This document shows, piece by piece, positions 17,536 through 26,609 of a stretch of DNA of 64,000 bases (position 1 is its first letter; each line of letters begins with the position of its first letter). Made by a program: the position numbers and the translations under genes. The notes under the pieces are model-generated. The model did not search any database. It had not been told where the DNA came from and saw only the letters and a program-made list of their open reading frames with translations. This stretch comes from JBEBVQ01 sp964527735 (GTDB taxonomy: Bacteria; Bacteroidota; Bacteroidia; Chitinophagales; Chitinophagaceae): assembly GCA_964527735.1 (NCBI GenBank), contig CAZGPG010000016.1:20187-84186 (forward strand), read 5' to 3'.

Positions 17536-20382
17536 ATGAGCACACACGCAACAGCCAGTGAAGGATATATAGAGGTATTAGGTGCAAAAGTGCACAATCT
17601 GAAAAATATTGATGTACGCATCCCTAAAAACAAACTGGTAGTCATTACCGGTATCAGCGGCAGCGGAAAGTCATCCCTTGCTTTTGACACCATCTTTGCC
17701 GAAGGACAACGCCGCTATATGGAGAGCTTTGCCGCCTATGCACGCCAGTTCATGGGTGATATTGAACGGCCCGATGTAGACAAGATCACCGGCCTCTCGC
17801 CGGTTATCTCCATTGAGCAGAAAACCACCAACCGGAATCCAAGATCTACCGTAGGTACCGTAACAGAAGTCTACGACTTTTTACGTCTGCTCTATGCCCG
17901 TACAGGAGAAGCGTACTCCTATAATACGGGAAAGAAAATGACGAAGTTCAGTGAAGCGGAGATTATAGCGCATATCAGGGAACATTTTAACGGGAAAAGA
18001 ATCATACTGCTGGCGCCTCTGATACGCGGGCGCAAAGGTCACTACCGTGAACTTTTCGAGCAGCTCCGCAAACAGGGATACCTGAAAGTACGCATAGACG
18101 GAACCATACAGGACATGAAAGACCGGATGCAGCTCGACCGGTATAAGATCCATGATATAGAATTGGTGGTAGACCGGCTGGTGGTGCAGGACGACGCTAA
18201 AACCCGCCTGGCACAAAGCGTGCAGAAAACCCTTCAGACAGGCAAAGACCTGATATTCGTGCTCGATGCAGACACGGATACAATGGCGCAATACAGCAAA
18301 CAGCTGATGTGCGCTGATACCGGTATTTCTTACGAAGAACCTTCGCCTAATACTTTTTCCTTCAACTCTCCTTACGGCGCCTGCCCTCATTGCAAGGGGC
18401 TTGGCAGCATCTATCAGATCAATATGGAAGAGGTGATCCCCGATGATACCAGAAGCCTTAATGACGGCGGCATTGCGCCTCTGGGCGCAGAAAGGGAAGC
18501 CTGGGCCTGGCAACTGGCGCAGGCGGCGGCAAAAAAACATAAAATACCATTGAATGTCCCCGTTAAGCAGATAGCGCCGGCACAGCTTAACATCATACTT
18601 TACGGAAACGAAGAAGGAAACATTACGTACACCGAAGAAGGAAACACACAAGCAACACTGCCGCAGCAATACGAAGGTGTTGTCAATATGATACTGCGCT
18701 GGTTTCATGAAACCACGTCGGAAGCCATACGCGACTGGGCTGAAGGTTATATGCAATTACAAACCTGTCCCGCATGCGATGGCGCCCGGCTCAAAAAGGA
18801 AAGTCTTTGGTTCCGGATAGACAATACCGATATCGCAACCCTTGCTCAAAAATCATTACAGGAGGCGGCAGCATGGTTCCAGGACCTTGATCACAGACTC
18901 AGCGAACGGCAACAGGTAATTGCACGGGATATTCTTAAAGAGATCCGGGAGCGTCTGCGCTTCCTGCTGGATGTCGGGCTGCACTATCTCACGCTAAGCC
19001 GGCCCTCCCGCACGCTCAGCGGCGGAGAGTCGCAGCGTATCCGTCTCGCCACGCAGATCGGTTCGCAACTGACCGGCATTACCTATATCCTCGATGAGCC
19101 CAGCATAGGCCTGCATCAGCGCGACAACCACCGGCTGATCCAGGCGCTCCGCAATCTGCGCGACGGCGGCAACTCCGTACTCGTCGTTGAGCACGACAAA
19201 GACATCATGCTCGCTGCCGACTATCTTATTGACATTGGCCCTGCGGCAGGCTACCATGGCGGGAGGATCGTAAGCCAGGGCACGCCCGGCGAGGTGGTCA
19301 AAGATAATACGACTACAGCCGGATTTCTGAACAATACGCTGAAAATCGCCATCCCGGAAGAACGACGTAAAGGCAACGGGAAAACGCTGACCTTAAAAGG
19401 CGCACAGGGGAATAACCTGAAAAATGTAAATCTTACCTTACCCCTCGGCACGTTTACATGTGTCAGCGGCGTATCCGGCAGCGGTAAAAGCACGCTGATC
19501 AACGAAACGCTGTATCCCCTTCTCGGCAAACACTGCTATCACAATTTCAAACAGCAACCGATGCCCTATAAGTCCATCAGCGGACTGGAGCATATCGACA
19601 AGGTTATTGAAATAGACCAAAGCCCCATTGGTCGGACCCCACGCAGCAATCCCGCTACTTACTGCGGATTTTTCAATGAGATACGCCAGCTTTTCGCCCA
19701 GGTGCCGGAAGCGAAAATACGTGGTTACAATGCCGGCAGGTTTTCTTTCAACGTAAAAACAGGACGCTGTGAAACCTGCCAGGGAAGCGGTATGCGTGTG
19801 ATCGAAATGAACTTCCTGCCCGATGTATATGTGCCGTGCGAAAAGTGCAACGGGAAACGTTATAACAGGGAAACCCTTGAAATACGGTATAAAGGAAAAT
19901 CCATCGCAGACATACTGGAGATGACCGTAGATGATGCCGTGGGCTTTTTTACCAATGTCCACTACCTGCACCGGAAAATAAAAACGCTTCAGGATGTAGG
20001 GCTTGGATACATTACACTCGGGCAGAACGCCGTAACGCTCAGCGGCGGTGAAGCGCAACGTGTAAAGCTGGCTACCGAACTTTCCAAACGCGACACCGGA
20101 CAAACCATATACATCCTCGACGAACCTACGACAGGATTACACTTCCAGGATATCGAACATTTGCTCAATGTGCTCAACCGGCTTGTGGACAGAGGGAATA
20201 CCGTATTGGTGATCGAGCATAACCTCGATGTGATCAAAGTTGCCGATTACCTCATCGACATGGGTCCCGAAGGCGGAAACGGCGGTGGTCAGATTTTAGG
20301 CGCCGGCACACCGGAAACCATTGCCGGCATACCCGAAAGCCATACCGGCCACTACCTGAAGGAAGAATTAATACCGTCGTAG
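17536..20382 (+). CDS. uvrA: Excinuclease ABC subunit UvrA
   Basis: The 948-residue damage-recognition ATPase of nucleotide excision repair. Two ABC ATPase halves are complete: the first Walker A GISGSGKSS at about residues 40-48, signatures LSGGESQRIRLA and LSGGEAQRVKLA, and two Walker B segments (YILDEPSIGLHQ and YILDEPTTGLHF). Zinc modules appear as CPHCKGLG, CPACDGARL and CETCQGSGM with CEKCNGK. Length is normal. Its TAG stop codon is part of the palindromic repeat at 20379-20406, so the repeat has fixed the end of the protein. Identification is certain. Confidence 0.98.
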   Translation: MSTHATASEGYIEVLGAKVHNLKNIDVRIPKNKLVVITGISGSGKSSLAFDTIFAEGQRRYMESFAAYARQFMGDIERPDVDKITGLSPVISIEQKTTNRNPRSTVGTVTEVYDFLRLLYARTGEAYSYNTGKKMTKFSEAEIIAHIREHFNGKRIILLAPLIRGRKGHYRELFEQLRKQGYLKVRIDGTIQDMKDRMQLDRYKIHDIELVVDRLVVQDDAKTRLAQSVQKTLQTGKDLIFVLDADTDTMAQYSKQLMCADTGISYEEPSPNTFSFNSPYGACPHCKGLGSIYQINMEEVIPDDTRSLNDGGIAPLGAEREAWAWQLAQAAAKKHKIPLNVPVKQIAPAQLNIILYGNEEGNITYTEEGNTQATLPQQYEGVVNMILRWFHETTSEAIRDWAEGYMQLQTCPACDGARLKKESLWFRIDNTDIATLAQKSLQEAAAWFQDLDHRLSERQQVIARDILKEIRERLRFLLDVGLHYLTLSRPSRTLSGGESQRIRLATQIGSQLTGITYILDEPSIGLHQRDNHRLIQALRNLRDGGNSVLVVEHDKDIMLAADYLIDIGPAAGYHGGRIVSQGTPGEVVKDNTTTAGFLNNTLKIAIPEERRKGNGKTLTLKGAQGNNLKNVNLTLPLGTFTCVSGVSGSGKSTLINETLYPLLGKHCYHNFKQQPMPYKSISGLEHIDKVIEIDQSPIGRTPRSNPATYCGFFNEIRQLFAQVPEAKIRGYNAGRFSFNVKTGRCETCQGSGMRVIEMNFLPDVYVPCEKCNGKRYNRETLEIRYKGKSIADILEMTVDDAVGFFTNVHYLHRKIKTLQDVGLGYITLGQNAVTLSGGEAQRVKLATELSKRDTGQTIYILDEPTTGLHFQDIEHLLNVLNRLVDRGNTVLVIEHNLDVIKVADYLIDMGPEGGNGGGQILGAGTPETIAGIPESHTGHYLKEELIPS

Positions 20383-20406
20383 AGACGCGATTTATCGCGT
20401 CTCTAC
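20379..20406. repeat. GTAGAGAC palindromic repeat supplying the uvrA stop codon
   Basis: Perfect 13-nt arms GTAGAGACGCGAT and ATCGCGTCTCTAC around TT. Bases 20380-20382 are the uvrA TAG stop. It lies 4 nt before the stop of the convergent metalloprotease gene and probably also terminates both transcripts. Two relatives lie at 44914 and 48735. Confidence 0.8.
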
Positions 20407-20410
20407 ATTA

Positions 20411-22654
20411 TCATTGTATAACCACCCGTTTGGTAATCTGTCCCCTGCCTGCAACATCAGAAAAACGAAAATAATAAACACCCCTGCTCCACGCTGATAC
20501 GGGCACATTAAGCTCTTTATACAGTTCTCCCGACCAGATCATCTGGCCCTGCACATTATATGCAGCAGCACGCAACAGCGCGCCTGACTGTGGTTTCAGA
20601 TACAGTTCTGAATGTGCGGGCACGGGAAATATACTTACAATATCTGTTGGCAGGTTTACAGAGCGGATACTGCCGGGGAACGGCAGGTTATCATCATGCT
20701 CTATCGTAAAATTCTCGTTACTGATATCAAAGAATACATTCCCCTTCGCTTTTACCTTGATCCGCGCGGCAGACGTAGTATTCACATTCGGCACCGTGAT
20801 AACAGCAGATCCGGTATTCGGTAAGGCGGAAGCTACGGGCACCGGATATGTGTACCCGCCATCAACAGAAAGATATATATCCACCAGATTGCAGCCAACA
20901 GGCGCCACATCCGTACCACCAACATCCCAGCTTACTGTTTGCATACTGCCCCCTGCCCAGGTTACAGTGGCAGCATCCGGCATGGTGACTTTAAACGGCG
21001 CTGTAGTGCGGACTACATGCAGCATTACATGATCGTTAGGAAAATTGAAACTTCCCAACCCGTTATGTATATTCCTTACCGTTAGCCGGAACCGGAGCTG
21101 GCGGGCAGTATCCGGTAATTTCTCTCCCGTGTAAGCAGTGATATTGTTTACCAGTTGCGGTAACGCCGGGAATACGCGTACCGGTGATGTATCCGGAGTA
21201 AAAGAACGGAAGAGGGGCGCTGTAAGGCGCGACTGTGTCCACAAAAATTCCGTAGTGCTCAGATCCCATTCTTCCCAGCACCATGTTTGTCCGTTTACCG
21301 GTTGGGGAGCCGGAAGCTCAAAAGGAGTAAGAAAAGGAATATTATAAGCAGACGCAAAAACAGGAAGGGACGGTGGTGTTTGTCCGGTAGCGGATGCTGT
21401 GCCACATCCTCCTCCTCCGGATTCAAGGAATGCAGCAATCTGCTCCAGGCTCCGCGCGTGAAAATACACATCGCCTTGTGATTGAAGATTGTCTGATCCG
21501 CATAAGCCGGCATACCCCATAACCGTTGACCCGCTACCCGGTTCATAAGCAGAAGCAGCAACACGGTTGCCGTTGCCGCAGGCGCTTTGAACAGAATTAA
21601 AGGTGTGGTCTGCACCAAACTGATGCCCGACCTCATGCGCCACATAATCTATGTCAAATGCGTCTCCCTGGGGATTTTGCGCGCCCGTTACACCCATTGC
21701 CTTCTTAAACGGATCACATACGCTTCCCTTCTGAGCTACCCCGCCGCCGCCGGTGCTGAACACATGACCGATATCATACCCCGATGTACCGATACGTTCG
21801 TCTGTTTCGATCTGGTTTTGTGCCATCAGTGCATATCCGTTGTTATTGTTGTAGGGGTCCGTAGTTCCATTCAGGAAGATCAGCGTATCTGTTTGCGCCA
21901 CCAGTTGCATCGTTACAGCCAGCTCCCGCTCATATACACCGTTCACGCGGTTGAGCGAAACGATCATCCGCGCCAGAACCGCCGCTTTGGAAGGATTCGG
22001 ACCGGCCACTGCCACCGCATATTCACCGGTACAGGCCAGTGCCAGCCGGTACGTACGTTTAATGCTTCCGTGCAAACGCCATGAACGGTCATGGTCACCA
22101 TCCGGAATCTTGGCCGCCGGAATATCATCCGTATAACAACTCATGTAATCCGTTTTGTATCGTATACAATCCTTTTTATAATACACCTGGTAATAGCCAT
22201 CGTCTCCATTATTAAGCGGGTCTATAAGCCAGGTATCCGGACCATTATAAATCATGGCATGAAACCCTGCGAGCGTATAATCCAGCTTGGCAGTGACTGC
22301 CGGGTCATCAACAGCTACCGCATTATACGTACGGATATACGGATACCTGGCTGCAAGCTCAGGCTCCATAATATATGTCTGCCACACGCGGAATGAACGA
22401 AGGCTTCCATCCGGCGCCGGCAAATCCAGAACCAGCGCCATATCCGGCTTATCCGGCAAAGCACGTAATACGGATTGCATAGCGGCGGCGCGGAGATGAA
22501 ATACTTTGTATTGCTGCACCAGCCGTACCGGATCATTATCGGGAATATCTGCCGCTGCCTCCTGCCATAATAAGTTGTAATACCCTGCATAGCCGGTTTG
22601 AGCAAACAGGAGCGACAATACAAATAGCAGGATAGCGCGCGTCTTTTTCATCAT
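20411..22654 (-). CDS. Secreted reprolysin-like zinc metalloprotease with T9SS type A sorting domain
   Basis: A 747-residue exported protease. The signal peptide is MMKKTRAILLFVLSLLFAQ. The metzincin zinc site HEVGHQFGADH gives three His ligands and the catalytic Glu, with an Ala-to-Met turn region downstream, as in M12B/reprolysin-type enzymes. A beta-sandwich region follows, with a putative T9SS C-terminal sorting domain from about residue 665 (FPVPAHSELYLKP ... GVYYFRFSD ... TKRVVIQ). Expected destination is the cell surface or medium. It lies 3 nt downstream of a lipoprotein gene on the same strand, so the two form a tight operon. ATG 22651 is an alternative start. Confidence 0.9.
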   Translation of the reverse strand: MMKKTRAILLFVLSLLFAQTGYAGYYNLLWQEAAADIPDNDPVRLVQQYKVFHLRAAAMQSVLRALPDKPDMALVLDLPAPDGSLRSFRVWQTYIMEPELAARYPYIRTYNAVAVDDPAVTAKLDYTLAGFHAMIYNGPDTWLIDPLNNGDDGYYQVYYKKDCIRYKTDYMSCYTDDIPAAKIPDGDHDRSWRLHGSIKRTYRLALACTGEYAVAVAGPNPSKAAVLARMIVSLNRVNGVYERELAVTMQLVAQTDTLIFLNGTTDPYNNNNGYALMAQNQIETDERIGTSGYDIGHVFSTGGGGVAQKGSVCDPFKKAMGVTGAQNPQGDAFDIDYVAHEVGHQFGADHTFNSVQSACGNGNRVAASAYEPGSGSTVMGYAGLCGSDNLQSQGDVYFHARSLEQIAAFLESGGGGCGTASATGQTPPSLPVFASAYNIPFLTPFELPAPQPVNGQTWCWEEWDLSTTEFLWTQSRLTAPLFRSFTPDTSPVRVFPALPQLVNNITAYTGEKLPDTARQLRFRLTVRNIHNGLGSFNFPNDHVMLHVVRTTAPFKVTMPDAATVTWAGGSMQTVSWDVGGTDVAPVGCNLVDIYLSVDGGYTYPVPVASALPNTGSAVITVPNVNTTSAARIKVKAKGNVFFDISNENFTIEHDDNLPFPGSIRSVNLPTDIVSIFPVPAHSELYLKPQSGALLRAAAYNVQGQMIWSGELYKELNVPVSAWSRGVYYFRFSDVAGRGQITKRVVIQ

Positions 22655-22657
22655 GCA

Positions 22658-23278
22658 TTATCTGATCGGTAACGGAGCTGCAAGCTCCTGCATACGGGGA
22701 TTTATTTTTTGCTCAAAAGGCTCTTTGATCTCACGGCTATCCTGTTTGTGATACACAATGTACACTATACCGCTTTTTGTTGGTACGGGAGCTACCAGAT
22801 ATACCGCAGCACCCCAGGTAATCTCGGCACGCATAGAATGCCCGTCATAATCCAGGCGGATACCGGCTCCCGGATTATGAATGGCATGTCCTTTTAAGGA
22901 AACCAGCCGGGGATATTTATCTGCCAGTCCTTCCGTCAGTGTGCCGGAGTTATTTACTTCGAAATACTGGCAACCCGGCGTGCCCGGCAACGGAACGGAA
23001 AAAGATGATTTTATGCCTCGTATACGGCTATAGGAAAAAAACGAATCCAGCTGATCCCCGTTGATTATATAGCCCCGTGAACGGGGAGGTAGTGTATCTG
23101 CGATTTGCTGCGGCACAACGGTTTGCCGCCAGGATATAACCGGCTCACCGGGCTTGAGTGGAATGCTGGCACACTCTTCCTGCGCAGCCTTGCCCGATAT
23201 ATTATTACGGGTAGCGCTGCAACCGGACATCAACAATGCACCAGATAAACAGCCTGTTAACAGTATTCGGATCGTCAT
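22658..23278 (-). CDS. Lipoprotein of unknown function, partner of the metalloprotease
   Basis: A 206-residue protein with a clear lipoprotein signal: MTIRILLTGCLSGALLMSGC, lipidation Cys at residue 20. The mature part contains a PRSRGYIINGDQLDSFF stretch and ends in a Pro-rich tail. I do not recognise a family. It is the first gene of a two-gene unit with the T9SS metalloprotease (3-nt gap), so a role linked to that enzyme, such as retention, activation or inhibition, is a reasonable inference. An in-frame TTG at 23284 was rejected in favour of ATG 23278. Annotated as hypothetical. Confidence 0.72.
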   Translation of the reverse strand: MTIRILLTGCLSGALLMSGCSATRNNISGKAAQEECASIPLKPGEPVISWRQTVVPQQIADTLPPRSRGYIINGDQLDSFFSYSRIRGIKSSFSVPLPGTPGCQYFEVNNSGTLTEGLADKYPRLVSLKGHAIHNPGAGIRLDYDGHSMRAEITWGAAVYLVAPVPTKSGIVYIVYHKQDSREIKEPFEQKINPRMQELAAPLPIR

Positions 23279-23333
23279 AGTCAAAATAGATGATTACAGC
23301 GAAAATACATATTATTCAACTGATGAAACGCGA

Positions 23334-23487
23334 CATCCCCCCCATTCCCCCTTCGACGGGGGACGATCACTAAGAGCACGATCATAGCTGGTAAGCGACA
23401 ACAATACTTAGTACTCTTATCAACATATATACAAAAAAAGAGAACGAACTGATCGTCTCCCTTTGAAGGGAGAATGTGAGGGATGTA
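23334..23487. repeat. Composite inverted repeat (ACATCCC...GGGATGT), copy A
   Basis: About 154 nt bounded by ACATCCC-type and GGGATGT-type ends. Each end carries a short hairpin: CCCCCTTCGACGGGGG followed by ACGATC, and GATCGTCTCCC with TTTGAAGGGAGA. A related element in the opposite orientation lies at 46498-46614 with a different centre. No ORF lies inside. It may be a non-autonomous mobile element, or a pair of linked terminator-like repeats. Confidence 0.6.
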
Positions 23488-23557
23488 ATTAAAACAGACT
23501 GAAAATCACCAACTTTAACTGTGTGGGCTGTGTAACCATTTTAACAATTTCTGAAAG

Positions 23558-24850
23558 CTACTGTACGATCAGCCTGTGCTGAAACCTGTCGTCATTCGCT
23601 TCAACAGAAAGAAGGTACAGCCCACCCGGAAGCCCGGACAGATCGAGGGTTACGTCAAACTCTTTCCCCGGCTGGTCTACCCAAGCCGTACGTACTTTAC
23701 GGCCGGCAATGTCATACAGGTTTATATCAGCCTGTCTGATGCCTGCCGTACCGGCATACTGTATGAAAACCCGGTCTTTTGTGGGATTTGGGTACACACT
23801 GAGCGAAGCCGTGCTCCCTGCCGGTTCACCAACACCTGCCACATCCGTATTTTTGTCGACCGTACGGGCATACATGTTAAAGCAGTCATCCTTGTAAGCT
23901 TTTAAGATTACCCACTCCCGGTCGCCATTTGCAAACATTTCTTTTGTCGGATGCTCTTCACTGGAGGTAGTTCCGTCAGCAAATTCCCATTCCACCTTGT
24001 CATAGTTAGCGCTGTAATTAAACAGACTGACGGTATTGCCGCCAAAAGGCTGCACCGAAAAGAATGCATAAGGCTGGTATGTACCCATTCGCCAGGTATC
24101 CCTCGGAGTCTTCAGCACAATACTGTCTGATACCTGCTGAATGACGGCACATTGTGCACTATCGAGATCACTGGCCCATCTCAATGGCGCCAGCGGCATA
24201 CCGGCCACTTTCTTTTTGAATATCGTATTATACATGGCGCAGGTGATCGCATAAGCTCCGTAGGCATTGGGATGGATGTCCCCGACCGCTTCCCACAACA
24301 TCATACCCCGGTTTACATACAAATGCCGCAACACCTCTCCGGCCGGAGCCATAGAAACCTTACCAGCATCCGACAGGCTCTGTATCGTGCGCAGCATCTG
24401 GGATTGGATATTTGAATAATCCTGTTTATGCGCATCAGCATAACCACTGATACCGTTGGATATCTCATACAGGATGATCTGGGCACATGGACTATACCGA
24501 TAGATTGAATCTTTCATTTTGCTGAGGTATCCGTTAAGCACCTGTACCGACGGCTGCCCGTACGACTCATAGCTCCCCGGCTGCAGAATGACATAATCCC
24601 AGGTTTTGCTCCGGATAAGCTTATACAACTCGGGGTTATCCATATGGTGAACAAAGCCTGTATTGCCCACTGTATGCTGGGATACCACAACTTTATCGCC
24701 GGCGGCATTGGCCATCTGGCTGAAAGTAGTGGGCATCCCGTAAAAATAAGTAAGACTGTTGCCTACGAATAATACATGCTGGGCATCAGCTTGCGCATGG
24801 CCCCATACCGGAAACAGAAGCACGGTTGCCGCGAATAGAAGTCGTTTCAT
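23558..24850 (-). CDS. Secreted SGNH-type hydrolase with PKD-like and T9SS sorting domains
   Basis: A 430-residue exported protein. The signal peptide is MKRLLFAATVLLFPVWGHAQ. The catalytic domain begins at once with VLFVGNSLTYFYGMP, the SGNH nucleophile block (Ser in GNSLT), followed by GNTGFVHH and a late DIHPNAYGAY that supplies the catalytic Asp and His. About residues 270-340 form a beta domain (EWEFADGTTSSEEHP is PKD-like), and the last 80 residues are a T9SS type A sorting domain with YPNPTKDRVFIQ. The likely activity is de-esterification of polysaccharide at the cell surface; the true substrate is unknown. A -7 box ends 4 nt before the ATG. Confidence 0.88.
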   Translation of the reverse strand: MKRLLFAATVLLFPVWGHAQADAQHVLFVGNSLTYFYGMPTTFSQMANAAGDKVVVSQHTVGNTGFVHHMDNPELYKLIRSKTWDYVILQPGSYESYGQPSVQVLNGYLSKMKDSIYRYSPCAQIILYEISNGISGYADAHKQDYSNIQSQMLRTIQSLSDAGKVSMAPAGEVLRHLYVNRGMMLWEAVGDIHPNAYGAYAITCAMYNTIFKKKVAGMPLAPLRWASDLDSAQCAVIQQVSDSIVLKTPRDTWRMGTYQPYAFFSVQPFGGNTVSLFNYSANYDKVEWEFADGTTSSEEHPTKEMFANGDREWVILKAYKDDCFNMYARTVDKNTDVAGVGEPAGSTASLSVYPNPTKDRVFIQYAGTAGIRQADINLYDIAGRKVRTAWVDQPGKEFDVTLDLSGLPGGLYLLSVEANDDRFQHRLIVQ

Positions 24851-24854
24851 GGAC

Positions 24855-24862
24855 CAAAGCTA
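24855..24862 (-). promoter_or_regulatory. -7 box immediately before the SGNH hydrolase start
   Basis: The minus strand reads TAGCTTTG, then GTCC, then ATG. The box lies only 4 nt from the start codon, so the transcript is expected to begin at or inside the start codon (leaderless). Confidence 0.5.
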
Positions 24863-25018
24863 CTGCCGCGTATAATTTTGGAGCCCCGTAAAAATACTAA
24901 ATTTTCCAGGCGTATAAATCGGTATTTGTACTGAGGCGTCTAAAAATAAAAGCTACGCCAAATAGCTTATCCAAACAGATCACCATCTCTTTGTCACAAT
25001 GTCATCCTCCTGTAGAGC

Positions 25019-25930
25019 TTATTGTTTTTTTAGAACAATATTGTCGGATTCCAATTGATGGGCAGTCAAATATTCATCAATATCCTCAACACGCTCAATA
25101 GCGCCCGACTGCAGAATAACATACGGCAGATATCCCAGCTCTGCCAATAATGCTACGGCTTTTTTATGTTCATTGTTCTGCCGCCGGGGCGTAAGATATT
25201 CCATAACGAGTACCGTGGCATGAGATTGAAAAAAACGGACGCCCCCGAGCATGGCTTTATACTCGGCCCCCTCCACATCCATTTTAATGAGATCAGGGAT
25301 AAAAGATGCTTTTCCGGTTATGGCATCAATCGTCGTTGCCGGTACCTCAACGGTTACCGGCTTAAACTCCGAAAACCATGCTTCATTACTGAACTGCGCT
25401 GCATTCAGTGAATTATATTCGGAATATAACGTTGGGAACTCAAAAAAAGTCAGCATACCCGCAGTATCTGATACTGCTTCTTTAAACGTGGTAATATTAG
25501 ACCTGCGTGTACTGTTCTCCTGAAGTAATGCAAAACTTTTATCTGCAGGTTCAAAGGCGAATACTTTGCCGGTCGCGCCTACCAGCTCCGATGCCAGCAA
25601 CGAAAAATAACCATAATGTGCACCGATATCCAGAAATCTGCTGCCTGGAAACAAATTTAAAATCAGAAACCGGGCCAGCCTTATTTCTGAACCATGCGAT
25701 TTTCCTCCCGTCAGGTAAATATCCGTGGCCGCCGGCAAATCCACTTTCATTTCGTCTGAATAAAAAAGGGAGGCATTTTTCCTGATTTCCTTTTTAGTTT
25801 TCGGGTAAATAATTTTTGTAAAAAAAATGGCGTAAACATACCTGAAAGGGTGATGTAACAAGCGATTCCATCTTGAAGATGCAAGCGTTTCAACAGTATT
25901 TAATTGCTTTAGCAGAATATCTTTATTCAT
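25019..25930 (-). CDS. FkbM-family SAM-dependent methyltransferase
   Basis: A 303-residue protein with the FkbM methyltransferase core: SAM-binding motif FLDIGAHYGYFSLLASE near residues 95-111, the acidic end of strand 2 in VFAFEPADKS near residue 124, and the family motif IPDLIKMDVEGAEYKAM near residue 213 with LVMEY after it. Members O-methylate sugars, peptides or polyketide-like products. No glycosyltransferase or capsule genes are adjacent, so the acceptor is unknown. The first 85 residues form a helical extension. No signal peptide. Confidence 0.88.
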   Translation of the reverse strand: MNKDILLKQLNTVETLASSRWNRLLHHPFRYVYAIFFTKIIYPKTKKEIRKNASLFYSDEMKVDLPAATDIYLTGGKSHGSEIRLARFLILNLFPGSRFLDIGAHYGYFSLLASELVGATGKVFAFEPADKSFALLQENSTRRSNITTFKEAVSDTAGMLTFFEFPTLYSEYNSLNAAQFSNEAWFSEFKPVTVEVPATTIDAITGKASFIPDLIKMDVEGAEYKAMLGGVRFFQSHATVLVMEYLTPRRQNNEHKKAVALLAELGYLPYVILQSGAIERVEDIDEYLTAHQLESDNIVLKKQ

Positions 25931-26234
25931 CTTGTAGTTACGGGTTCACTGCTGCAAATTACATTTACTCCGGAAAAAGCAGCGGAAAGAACAGCCCGGG
26001 TGGGCAATTGGGGTATGGTTGCGAGCTTTGGGATACACGATCGACACATCCGGCCCGCATCAGCACATTATTTCCAACCGGTAAAAAAGAAATAAAAACC
26101 ATTTAGGGCATTAAGAAGTCAAGAACATTCTGCTCACCAAATCTTAATGGCCTTACTCCCTTAATGTGCTCAATGGTAAAAAAACAAAACCCTGAAGAAG
26201 CCAAGTACCTGAAGAACAATTTTTAAGAACCCAC
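25931..26234. other. 304-bp gene-free interval
   Basis: No convincing gene was found. The stretch 26104-26177 contains three CATTAAG/CTTAATG words in both orientations and could be a decayed intergenic repeat. No canonical promoter box for the FkbM gene was found at the expected place. Confidence 0.5.
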
Positions 26235-26423
26235 TTATCGGCTGTCAGTCTTATCCGCGCTGTCCGATTGACCGTCTTTCGCATCTTTGAATTCCTTCAT
26301 GCCTTTCCCCAGACCCCGCATCAGCTCAGGAATTTTACGGCCGCCAAAAACCAGAAGCACCACGACCAGGATAATAACCCATTCCCATCCTCCGGGCATA
26401 GATATCAAAAATAAAGTTGCCAT
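26235..26423 (-). CDS. tatA: Sec-independent protein translocase subunit TatA/TatE
   Basis: A 62-residue component of the twin-arginine translocation pore, which exports folded proteins across the inner membrane. The layout is canonical: a short N-terminus, one membrane helix (WEWVIILVVVLLVFGG), the hinge motif FGGRKIPEL, an amphipathic helix (MRGLGKGMKEFKDAKD), and a short acidic tail. TatB is normally longer and TatC is absent here. It is a single gene with its own -7 box and lies divergent from gcvP. Confidence 0.93.
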   Translation of the reverse strand: MATLFLISMPGGWEWVIILVVVLLVFGGRKIPELMRGLGKGMKEFKDAKDGQSDSADKTDSR

Positions 26424-26440
26424 AATAGCAGATTTAAGTT

Positions 26441-26448
26441 CAAAATTA
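26441..26448 (-). promoter_or_regulatory. -7 box upstream of tatA
   Basis: The minus strand reads TAATTTTG, an exact TAnnTTTG match, 17 nt before the tatA ATG at 26423. Confidence 0.5.
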
Positions 26449-26505
26449 CAACTATTTAATTTATGCCGTCTATTACGTTATTCATATTCGTTTGTCCATA
26501 CATAC

Positions 26506-26536
26506 TTTGCCGTTATGTGTTATACCTGTAACTTTG
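26506..26536 (+). promoter_or_regulatory. Complete -33/-7 promoter of gcvP
   Basis: TTTG at 26506-26509 and TAACTTTG at 26529-26536 are separated by 19 nt, which is the textbook arrangement for the Bacteroidota primary sigma factor. It is the best full promoter in the window. The expected leader is about 68 nt. Confidence 0.75.
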
Positions 26537-26609
26537 CGCTGCCAGACCGGAGGCCGGACATCTACTGTCTGCCCGGGCCGGGTAATGATCATCTAATTCA
26601 AATAATCTT

